Part shown: positions 24,328 through 33,539 of the stretch, one piece after another
Position numbering within the stretch: the stretch's first letter is position 1
Layout of the letters: each line of letters opens with the position of its first letter
DNA from: Diphasiastrum complanatum
Taxonomy: Eukaryota > Streptophyta > Lycopodiopsida > Lycopodiales > Lycopodiaceae
Reading direction: 5' to 3'
DNA length: 64,000 bases
Assembly: GCA_029204225.1 (NCBI GenBank)
Contig: CM055110.1
Coordinates: 42,143,862 to 42,207,861, forward strand
Notes under the pieces: generated by a model
The model's input: the letters and a program-made list of their open reading frames with translations, nothing else
Databases searched by the model: none
Told to the model about the DNA's origin: nothing
Translations under genes and position numbers: made by a program

Positions 24328-25409
24328 AACCTGACAAATCTAAACAAAACTGTACATTAGCACTACAATACAAAACATACGAATATTAAAGTAAATCAAA
24401 TTCGTATAGAGTCATCATAGTCAAAGATATCATATTGACCAAACCTAACAACCAGCAAAAGCTCCGAGTTGAGGAGAATATGCTCACCTGCATCCATCCA
24501 CAACAACAACTATGTTAGAACAGGGACATTATTGTGGGAAGTATTGGTGTATACACATACTCTCAGTTGTTATCCATTTCGCAACAAGCAGTCATTGCCA
24601 AGTTAGGTGACTCTAATTTTGTCCATATCATGTGTAAAAAGTCGGACATTGTTTCAGCTTTACTCAAAGCTACAAATTTATAAGGTTAACAGTGTATAAT
24701 CAATGCTTGAAAGTCAACAATTACAAAAGTACGACTAAGTAGACAATTACATCCAAATTAGTTTTAAAGTAGAGTTCAAAACTATATGTCATTACCCATT
24801 TCAAAATGCTTGTCGGAACACCATCCCTTATCCTAAATAACAACTTAAAAAAATGTTTATTGCACTGTCAATTTCAAATTCTAAGGGCATTACCGTCCAC
24901 AAATAAGTAAACATAGACTTTAACAGACAGGTCTAACCCAAGTCATATAACTAAACCCACCATCATACCATTTATATTACAAAATAGTTGAAGTGTAACC
25001 AAAGGTTTAAACAAAAAATAGTACACTTCAAAGAAAACCTCGTTAATGAAAGTTAAGCATCATTTTGGAATTTAATATTTGACAATTTTTGAGCTCATGG
25101 TTCATCTTTTTGCATTATTTGCAGAACATCTTATTCTTGTTTTGAACAGGTTGCTGATTCTGGCTCTGAATCTACTTCTGTGAATTGTTGTCGAATTGTT
25201 TGATTGCCTTCTTCTTCGATTGTTGCTTCTTTGAGCTTTTCTTGGTGTATAAAGCCTACGAGTCTTCAATGGAGGACGAGGATGCACCATTCCCGAGGGT
25301 CAGATGCGGAAGCGTCGGGGCGTCGGAGGTGCGGACGCGAAATGGTCACGTTCGGACCCTCATGTCTTATATATATATATATACTTTTTTTTTTACTAAA
25401 AAAAAAAAT

Positions 25410-25605
25410 AGAAGAGCCCACCCGCCACAGCAGGTGGGCTCCTCATACTCGAATTTTTTCAAAGACTCCAATTTTTCTGAAAACTTGAATTTTTTCAACA
25501 ACTCGAATAATTCTCAAATTTTTCCAAAGACTTGAATTTTTATGTAATTTTTTTAAGTAGGAAAAAAAGAAGAAGAAGAGAGAGCCACGACGGGTGGGCT
25601 CTCTC
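25410..25605. repeat. Hairpin (GAGCCCACC/GGTGGGCTC) and short ACTTGAATTTTTTC repeats
   Basis: GAGCCCACC at 25414-25422 pairs perfectly with GGTGGGCTC at 25433-25441 across a 10-base loop. Another GGGTGGGCTCTC occurs near 25592. Between them, about five imperfect copies of ACTTGAATTTTTTC lie between 25446 and 25540. The open frame on the minus strand (25443-25961) is Thr/Ser/Pro-rich low complexity and I do not treat it as a gene. Confidence 0.7.
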
Positions 25606-26324
25606 ATTTTGTTCTTTCTAGCTGACCAACCAATGTAGGTGGTAGTTGGTCTCCGCAAGAAACTGTAATGACCTTTTAGCTGCCTCGATAAGACTACCAG
25701 GGTCTGAAAAGAGATGAATGGTGAGATGGTGAAATAACAGAAAGATGTAAGGTAAGGTGGTGGTGGTGGTGGTATTTTGATGATGGAAGTTGTGGTGGTA
25801 GTAATATCGGTAGATGGTGTGGATGATATGACAGACATGGAAGTAGATACAAATGTTGTGGCAAGAGAACTAGATGGTGAGAATGTGGATGGTGTGGATG
25901 TAAGAGTGGTTGAAAGAGAAGACTGATTATCCAATACTTGTACTTCCCCCTCCTTAAGCATTAGAGAAAATATGGGCCAAAAGAGGGCCCTATAAGAAAT
26001 GCCACGTAGGAGAGAAAAAAATATCTATAAAGTAATTATAATATCATTTTCTAACTTCTTTACGCATCTGCCCGCACTACTTTCCATGTAAATGAATGCA
26101 CCTTAGTTTAGTCACATCAAACTTCACTGGTGTTTAACCACAATTAAAATATAATTTTTCAAAATGCTGAAATATTCCCTCCCAATAGTTGGGAAGACTC
26201 AAAAATTTGAATTAGAAGTGACATTTCTGAAGAAAGCCTACGCCATCTCTATCTCCAGCAGAGTCGTTAGCGCCATCTCCAACTTTGTTATTGTCATTCT
26301 GTTGTTTGTTACTATACTACTGTA

Positions 26325-28594
26325 TTGATGACAAAGCTTTATCATCTTCATGTGGATCTGTCACCAAAATATGCTCGGCTCAGGACGAGAAATTCAAAGC
26401 AACCCAAATTGTCAACTTCTGATATGGTCCGATACAGGGAGGAAAAGCTAAAACATGTAGATTTATGGTCATCAAGAACATTGTATCCCATTGATCCATG
26501 TTCATTGCAACATCCAGATTTTCATTCGGTGAGTTAGTTAATAATCTATGTGTCATGGTAAAAATGGCCTTTTGGGTTACTGTGAGAATTTGATGCTCTA
26601 TGGGAATGCACATTCAATGCAAAGAATATATTATTTGGAAGAGGAATCAAGGAAAATATCAAAGGCGGGCGAAGAAAAATCTACAAAGATAAAAACTTGT
26701 TTGGATGAAAATGAGATGCTCAAAGAGGAGATCCAAAGGTTGAAATCTTCTTTGCATCATTATACAACTAGTAATGATGAGATAAAAATTGCATTTCAAT
26801 CCATGCGTATCTCATATTTGTCTCTTGTTAAAGATATGGATGTGCTCAACAGAAAGGTTTGAAGCAACAAGAGGAAAAGACTGGTAAACAAGGATATATG
26901 TGATCTGTCATCCAGAGGAGGTCATAGAAAAAGACGAATCCGTGCATTCAAGTAAGTTATAGCTTATTTGGTACTGAAAATTGCTTGAACTTTTTGATTT
27001 ATTCATAATCACTAATTTTGTTATTTATTCATTTCAACTTTCTGTTGATTTGCTTATCATATATTGTTGTGAATACGATGAGTGTCCTAATTTCTACTAA
27101 CATTTTCATGAACATTATGTTTGCAATGCAGATCAGCATTGGTTGTTGAAGACCATTTGGCCGATGAGATTTCAATTGGAAACTCACTAGGCTCTATCTT
27201 GACTTCTAAATCTATGAAATCAATGTTAAATAATAACAAAATGAAAAAGATTAAGGCTTCAATTACTGATAGCATTATGGATGAAGTTGGAAAAATATTA
27301 GACACTACATTGCTTTGAGGGGCATGTGACTTTTCTAGCATCAGTAGGGAAGCATATGCAACAATGATTAAGATGATAAAGGAGGCATTTGCACAGGTAA
27401 ATATTAAAAAGTTTCCAATCCACGACCATTTCATTTTTAAAAAAAAAGGGACATGTTAAACCATGGTATGCAGACAATAGTTGGTAATCCATCTCATATC
27501 AATGAAGTGTATTGCTCGAAAGGAGAAAGTCTAGCATAAACAATTCCAACAATTTATTTATTGACATTAATCGGTTATTAACATTCATCATAGATTTTTA
27601 CGGTATTACAAATGAGAATGTCAATAATAAGTTGATAGTTGTTCTCAAGTTAGATGAGTCTGAAATTATAAAAGGACAAAAAATGGAAAGAGTCGGTCTC
27701 ACAATCATGAATGGAGCACTTTCAAAGTCACATGACTTAGAAGGCCTCAATTTCAGTGTTCAATCAGAAAATGATATCTGGTGGTTGGCAGCATTTCAGG
27801 TATAGCAGTTCCTTCGCATAATAAATAGGGATAATAATTTGAATATGGATTTCATATCTAAAATCTTCTCTGTGTTAATATTATGAGGCTAATCATGTTT
27901 TTGTATTCTCTTATAGGTGCTGAAAGAAGACCATAACATTCTCTCATGGATATTTAATAGAACATCATATCCTGCCACCATAAAAAATCACATGGAGGGA
28001 GTTCTACCCAATATTCTTGGAATTGGCACTTTCAACATTGAATGGCATTTAGCAGGAGATCTGGAGACATTAAAATGTATGTTCAATGTATCTCATGGCG
28101 CCAACTCTAAACACCCTTGTTTGTACTGCATGAAAATAGCAAAAGACATGACAAGGAGTACAAGAATATCAAGAGATCGAGAAGATCCTAATTGGAAACC
28201 TGTAATACCGATTCCTCTACGAAATGTTCATATATGTACATTGCATGCGGAGGTGCGTATTATAGAAAAAAGAATATATCTTCACATCATGTTTGCATGG
28301 AATTCGGAGCCAAAGGTCTCTGCAAATGAAGCTATTTCCAGATTAGAGGATGTGTTGTCCAAAGCAGGCTTACATAAAGGCCACGTTAAATTAAAAAAAG
28401 ATGACAAGTTATCAGGTAAAACAGGAAATATTCCATGCAAGCCGAGCATTGGAGGATCTAAAGCTCGAAGATTTTTATCAGATTATTTTGGCAAACAATC
28501 TAAGGTTCAATACACGGTTTGGAAAGAAATTATTGCAGCAACTCAAGATCTCAAAGAAGAAGGTTCTACTCGTATACACAAAGTAGAAGTTTGA
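26325..28594 (+). pseudogene. Multi-exon gene with a C-x2-C knuckle, possibly a transposase; decayed
   Basis: A chain of open frames with good splice sites runs left to right. There is a first exon to the donor at 26529 (TTCG|GTGAGT), a coiled-coil exon (about 26575-26858; LDENEMLKEEIQRLKSSL), then 27132-27396, 27474-27799 and 27917-28594. The last exon carries GDLETLKCMFNVSHG, HPCLYCMK (C-x2-C), HICTLHAEVRIIEK and PSIGGSKARRFL. In-frame stops at 27316-27318 (TGA) and 28592-28594, and a frameshift near 27510-27540, show decay. The layout suggests an RNase H-fold transposase or a related mobile-element protein, but I do not recognise the family. Its AT-richness matches its right-hand neighbours. 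Confidence 0.55.
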
Positions 28595-28600
28595 AAAAAG

Positions 28601-29375
28601 TTAGACAACATGGTGAAATTTTTTTTCTTTCGTATGGATCCAAAGCTCATAGTTTTCATGCTTACTAAGATCAACGTAAGCAGCATACACTGCAAAATGA
28701 GATGATCTGAGCATGGAATTCACTGGTCCATATCCTAAAATTTTAACCGCAATAGTTTTCTTTACAAAAATTATTTTATGCACCTTCTTAAAATTATGTC
28801 CTCCAAGAAAATGAGACAGTGTCTTGATTGCCATAATCGTAGTTTCACCATGTTGATGAAACTTTGAATGGGCAACACTTATCTCATTATTCTTGAGGGA
28901 CTTTAGATAGTGCCCGAGTGCATGATCTCTTGAAAATTCTCCCGCAGAAGATCATTGTTTCCTGAAATGATAAAAAACAAAGTAAGCGCCAGTATATAAT
29001 CTGACATAAAAAATCTACTAGTACTTGATAAGAGACAAAAACTTACGCATTCGGCTTTGTATTCTCTGATTATTGTCTCACCATCAATATTATGTCCACC
29101 TTTTGATGTCAATATTGTTGGTGAATAGACAGTTGGCTGTGGAAATCCAAGTTGACTTTGGATTCTAAGAAACTCCTCCTCAGAAGGCAGATCATCTTCT
29201 TTGTTGCACATTTCCTCCACAGCCATTTTCAAGCAATCTTTCCCTAAATAAAATCTATCATTATGTACATCGTCAACACCAGGAGAATATCATCAGCATC
29301 AAAATCAATAATATCCAAAAATTCATCAAGCTCTTTACTCAAAATGGAAAGAGTCTCAGCTTCAGTGAAGATCTG
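28601..29375 (-). pseudogene. Unknown gene transcribed leftward from the divergent promoter; broken
   Basis: On the minus strand, coding begins near 29375 (AETLSILSKELDEFLDIIDF, acidic). It continues after a frameshift near 29270 (DRFYLGKDCLKMAVEEM, then SEEEFLRIQSQLGFPQ) to a strong donor at 29046 (AATGC|GTAAGT). An acceptor at 28962-28963 leads to a long frame (28958-28601) with GHYLKSLKNNEISVAHSKFH and SHFLGGHNFKKVHKI, but the frames do not join without an indel. No known domain is recognised. It converges on the preceding gene, and its promoter is shared with the histone H3-like gene. Confidence 0.5.
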
Positions 29376-29427
29376 ATATATCCGATATTGTCAAAATGGA
29401 AACAACAACCAGAAAAGGTATGCGAGA

Positions 29428-30079
29428 CGCGCTTGAATGCGATACCATACGATGCAGTATCGGATCCAAGCGCATAATAGCCAACGAGTTGTAATGAGAG
29501 CAAGCGGCGCGCTTGAAATCGATATCCGGCAAAGCAATCGTGAATTTGCATGAGAATCCATGCCCAAAAAGATCTATTTATAAAAATTATTTCGCACGTG
29601 TGGAAAAGTGGTGAAGGAACACGTGTCGACTTTTGATTGGCAAAATAAATGCGCCGTACCTAAAAGGATAGATCTGACATTTGTCACGTGCAAGAATGAC
29701 ACGCGTCGATCAGGGATTCGCGCACGTGTCTCAGCCCACGTGGCCTCATAATTGGTATATCATAATCAGTACGGACATTCCACGTGGTCTAATTATCTGA
29801 CGACACGTGTCTCGGCCGTCTCTTCACACGTGCAAAAATTTCGTATATATAAGCCCTCGAAACTTTCATTTTTTTCCTAAAATTCTCGCTTTTAGCTCCC
29901 GATATCGCTCTCAAGCGCGCTCTTTCATCCTTCAGGCTTCCGCTCTCTCACAGTGCGCTTGAGTCCGATACCGCCTGCTGTGCAATATCGCTTTCAAGCG
30001 CACATCTCTTTTCTGCATATAATCTATGTATATCTTGCACTCGAAACCGATATTTAGTGCTGGTATCAATCTCAAGCTC
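29428..30079. repeat. Eight 20-bp repeats in alternating orientation around a divergent promoter
   Basis: The unit is close to GCGCTTGAnnnCGATAYC. Plus-oriented copies lie at 29428-29446, 29507-29527, 29953-29972 and, weakly, 30040-30055. Inverted copies lie at 29457-29473, 29901-29920, 29984-30003 and 30062-30079. Orientation alternates strictly along the series. Three copies lie left and five right of the promoter, all within the expected 5' leaders of the two divergent transcripts, where neighbours could pair into hairpins. I know of no named element with this pattern. Confidence 0.8.
29575..29852. promoter_or_regulatory. Divergent promoter with eight CACGTG (G-box) sites
   Basis: A leftward TATA box (TATAAATA on the minus strand, 29582-29575) and a rightward one (TATATATAA, 29844-29852) face away from each other. 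Between them CACGTG occurs at 29595, 29620, 29685, 29723, 29737, 29781, 29804 and 29827, that is eight times in about 240 bp. G-boxes are bound by plant bZIP and bHLH factors. The GC-rich block stands out from the AT-rich surroundings. It would drive the leftward unknown gene and the rightward histone H3-like gene. Confidence 0.75.
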
Positions 30080-30157
30080 CCTTTCGTCGCAATTTTTTTG
30101 TTTTGATCCACTTTTGTTTATTTCAAACTTCTTTTTGTTAATTTTTTTCTTTCGAGA

Positions 30158-30604
30158 ATGATGGCCAGGACTAAATCCACCGCCCGTGCCATCACCACTG
30201 TACAACCATCCCATTCTCGTGTTTCTCCTAGTACTAGCCGTAGGCGTGGCAGGAAGCAGGTCTGGCTTAAGGAGATCAGAAAACTTTAGAGATCAACTGA
30301 ATTGTTGATCCCTAGAGCTCCTTTCAGCCGATCTGTCCGAAATGTCACTCTGTCACTTGGGCTTGATGTTCGTTTTGCCGTGACAGCCATGCAGGCTTTG
30401 CAAGGTGCTGCAGAAGATTTTTTGTCCCAGTTTTTTGAGGATACTTGTCTTTTGGCAGTGCATGGTAAGCGTGTCACCATCATGCCAAAGGATTTCGTCA
30501 TTCTCAAAAGGCTTCGGGACAGATATTCTAGTCTGCATGTAGATAATGCCAGCACCTCCAGAAACCTGCCTCTGGATAGAATTGGCGTGCCTAACTACCT
30601 CTAG
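30158..30604 (+). pseudogene. Histone H3-like protein, divergent, with one in-frame TAG
   Basis: From ATG 30158 (a second ATG follows at once) the frame starts MMARTKSTARAITT, close to the H3 tail, keeping Arg2, Thr3, Lys4 and Arg8. A basic linker follows, then LKEIRKL (alphaN), TAG at 30287-30289, RSTELLIPRAPFSRSVRN (alpha1), AMQALQGAAEDFLSQFFED (alpha2) and HGKRVTIMPKDFVILKRLR (alpha3). It ends about 17 residues later than canonical H3, at TAG 30602. Loop 1 has canonical H3 length, without the longer loop usual in CENH3, so I read it as a derived H3. The TAG stands where H3 has Gln, consistent with a CAG-to-TAG change. There is no intron in the core. A TATA box and leader precede it. Confidence 0.85.
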
Positions 30605-32439
30605 GAGGAAGAGAAAGCAGGTTGTTCCCAAGAAGGCTGGATCTTGAAGGCCAGCTACTTCCCTTCCTCTTAGACGTATCCTTGTCAAAAGATCCCATGT
30701 CATCCTGAGCTCTGAGTCAGATGCTGGAGAATCTGACTTAGATCGAGAATCTTCACCCAGTCCTCCTCCTGTTATTCGTCTAGCTCCTCAGCAGGTTTCA
30801 TCACCAAAATTGTTGATTACCCAAGAGGAGCTAGACAAAATAACAGAGAAATTTGTAAATATTGTTTCCACTTCTCTTTCTGTCCCTCCTGTACATAATC
30901 TTTTTGTGAGAACTCCATACGATCCAGCCCAAGTTTTTTTTTTTGATTCTGATCATTATAATCAATACGAGGCCCACCTAGCTAACAAAACTGATCTTCT
31001 CGACAACTTTTTTGATTTTTTTTCTTCCAAATACATGTAGAAGCTTTAGATTAGGTCCTAAATTTTGTGCCGAGTTTAAAGATAAGACCTCAGAAATTTC
31101 AGATGCAATAGTAGAGGCCGGTGTTTCATTTTTGTAGAATAGTATTAGTTTCGATTCCAATGGTACAATTTTTGTAGTTAGTCCATTTTTCATGGGAGCG
31201 GTAAAGGCGAAAGAAGCCAATTTTGAGAAGACTATTTATTTTATCGAGTCCAGTCCTATGGCAAAATTCTATTTGATTCCATATGAAAATAAGTAAGGAT
31301 TGCTCTTTTGTTTTTGTTGTTTTATTCTGGACTGTTGCGTGCCTTATTACATTAATAAGAACGGAATTTTTTCATAAATATGAATTTATCGATATTTGTA
31401 TCTTGGTTGTTACAGTCGGCATTGGAGCCTAAACATTCTTTTTGTAAAGATAAGTAAGGAGGGAGTATCAAATTTTCTATGTGTAAAATTAAACTCAGCT
31501 GCAAATACACATAAAGAATTTGATTCTCTACTTCATGATGCTGTTCGGGAAATACCGACAACGACAACTTCAATTGGAGATATAACCATCAAATCTCTGA
31601 AGTTATATTCAATTTATCTCTGATATGCGTGTAAATTTTCTATGTGTAAAATTAAACTCAACTGCAAATACACATAAAAAATTTGATTCTCTACTTCATG
31701 ATGCCGTTCGGGAAATACCGACAACGACAACTTCAATTGGAGATATAACCATTAAATCTCTGAAGGTATATTCAATTTATCTCTGATATGCATGTATTCT
31801 TTTTCTTAAATCAAATGTATCGTCATAGCATAAATAAAATTTCTATCATAATATTACTAATTTTCGTTTTCTATATGCAGTGTGTACAGCATAATGACGC
31901 TTTTAGTTGTGCATGGTTCGTCTTGTACAATACGAAGCTATTTTTTGAATGGTATAATTTACAAACGGATGTGGATATTGAAAAGGTAATATTCTATTCA
32001 TTTGTAGTTCATTTCATTCTGATTCATATTTTATTATTATCATTGTTTGTAATTTGCTGATTCTCGTGTTTTGTGATGACAGTTCACTCTTGAGCCGTAT
32101 ACTCCTAATGATGTATATAGATTTCGACAAGAGTTGATCAGAACCTTTGCCTAGTACGGTGTAAGCGTTGCACCTACAATCGAGAGCCCTCAAAAGGAAT
32201 CTGCTCCTGCCTTAACAGCCTTTCAGGTTGTTCAAGATGCAGATCTTATTTTATATGATCAAAAAGGAATAAAAGTCCTTCCTAATACAGAGGAAGACAA
32301 TTTTGTAGCAGATATTCCTCTTGCCTTAAAAGGCATTAAGGCCCTTCCCGAAACAGAGGAGGGGGAGATTATAGGAGGAGCTATTGCTTTATCAGTTCCT
32401 AATACTGATATAGAAAATATAAAAAAATTGATTGAATAG
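30603..32439 (+). pseudogene. C48/Ulp1-like cysteine peptidase remnant with charged flanks
   Basis: It starts in another frame from the H3-like ORF with RRKRKQVVPKKAG and a Ser/Pro/acidic region, then ITQEELDKITEKFVNIV. A frameshift near 31040 leads to FRLGPKFCAEFKDKT. Splicing is good: donor after 31292, acceptor before 31416 (RHWSLNILF), acceptor before 31881 (QHNDAFSCAWFVLYNTKLF, to 31985), and last exon from 32083. HW, then Q and C, match the His, Gln and Cys of Ulp1/C48 peptidases, which are common passengers of plant DNA transposons; the usual Asp is replaced by Asn in VKLNSA. The tail repeats KGIKVLPNTEED/KGIKALPETEEG. In-frame stops include 30651-30653 (TGA), 31135-31137 (TAG) and 32152-32154 (TAG). 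Confidence 0.65.
31470..31795. repeat. 163-bp tandem duplication of a peptidase exon
   Basis: Unit one (31470-31632) and unit two (31633-31795) are nearly identical. Each includes most of the exon that ends TCTCTGAAG. Unit one has lost the splice donor (AAGTTATATT) while unit two keeps it (AAG|GTATATT). Unit two has no acceptor of its own. From 31796 to 31880 the sequence is intron. Confidence 0.9.
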
Positions 32440-32785
32440 AGATCTATTTGTAAATAGAGAGACATAAAAAAAAAAAGATACAATCATTTTACTTGTAAAC
32501 AACCTGTTTATGGGCTTTTTTTTTATTGATATCACAATAGATTCTTACAATCAGCTTGTGTCCATAGTCTAATAATGGAATGCAATTTTTCTATAATGAT
32601 AAAAAGACATGATGATTGGCATGTATTTGCTGATAGTTAATCTCAATGTTCTTCCATAAGTTGGATTGTTTCACCAATATCTCTGCATTTGATCTCGAGA
32701 TCATGTCTTTTACGTACCTGCATAAAACTAATACAAAGTTAGTTAGAATTAGTACAGAAATTGTATTAGAAAGTTTTGATTGAAA

Positions 32786-33529
32786 CTATTCATAAAAGAT
32801 TGAGTGTTTATAGTTACTTACGAGTTTACCATTGAAAATGAATCTGAAGTTCAAAAGTACATCATCTTGTAGGAGCAATAGTTCCCGTCGGATGTAGTTT
32901 AGACTCCAATCTTCTTCCACCTCAACACATGTCAAAATCGGTATCATTTCAATATTTTTTTGTTTTGAATGTCCACTGGATTCCAAGTCTTGATTGAGTG
33001 GCATCCATTTACCTTTATTTTTTTTCCATCTTTGATAATGGAAGCATAAGCTTAACATTTGTTTTTCAATATGATAACGAAAGCACATGGAAGACATTTT
33101 AATTCTGCATTCTATTTCTCCATCCGATCTTTTGTCCCAGCCTTCATCCATAAGTTCAAATAATAAACTATCTGATAAATTTTTGCATACAAACATCGTT
33201 GGGGTTTTGTGAACATTGACACTTAAAAAAAAATCCACAAATATATTCAAGAAAATAAACCAACTCAATCTGACTGTTTTTGATCTCGTGCTCATTTTTA
33301 ATGAATTTTTTACATCATTATATATCTTGCAACGAAATGTAGCAGCTGGTGCAATCCATTCATCACTTTCAAAATTAGGTAATGGAATTGGTACTATTTG
33401 TCCAAAATTTTCTTTTGTATCAGGAATGTACATTGATTCACAAAAAAAGATTCCACTATCAGCTAGATCTTTTGCAGTTCTACCTCGATATTGCAGTTGT
33501 CCAATGTCAGTGTGAATAACATCTAACAC
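32786..33529 (-). CDS. Uninterrupted 247-residue ORF, function unknown
   Basis: Open on the minus strand from ATG 33529 to a stop at 32786, without any break, in contrast to its decayed neighbours. The protein has a mixed hydrophobic and charged composition. It has one hydrophobic patch (LSWFIFLNIFVDFFL, about residues 88-102), four cysteines without clear spacing, and a C-terminal EEDWSLNYIRRELLLLQDD segment. I recognise no family. Candidate splice signals would also allow it to be an exon of a longer gene. It may belong to the same unit as the H3-like and peptidase genes, since it converges on them and shares their AT-richness. It is not clear that it is translated. Confidence 0.45.
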   Translation of the reverse strand: MLDVIHTDIGQLQYRGRTAKDLADSGIFFCESMYIPDTKENFGQIVPIPLPNFESDEWIAPAATFRCKIYNDVKNSLKMSTRSKTVRLSWFIFLNIFVDFFLSVNVHKTPTMFVCKNLSDSLLFELMDEGWDKRSDGEIECRIKMSSMCFRYHIEKQMLSLCFHYQRWKKNKGKWMPLNQDLESSGHSKQKNIEMIPILTCVEVEEDWSLNYIRRELLLLQDDVLLNFRFIFNGKLVSNYKHSIFYE

Positions 33530-33539
33530 ACCTGCTAAA

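Noticed and set aside
25443-25961. 172-codon minus-strand ORF
   Set aside because: Thr/Ser/Pro low complexity from GGT repeats plus A/T runs; no motif or splice support.
30158-30604. Centromeric histone (CENH3) for the H3-like ORF
   Set aside because: The loop between alpha1 and alpha2 has canonical H3 length, and the tail begins ARTK as in ordinary H3; CENH3 usually has a longer loop 1 and an unrelated tail.
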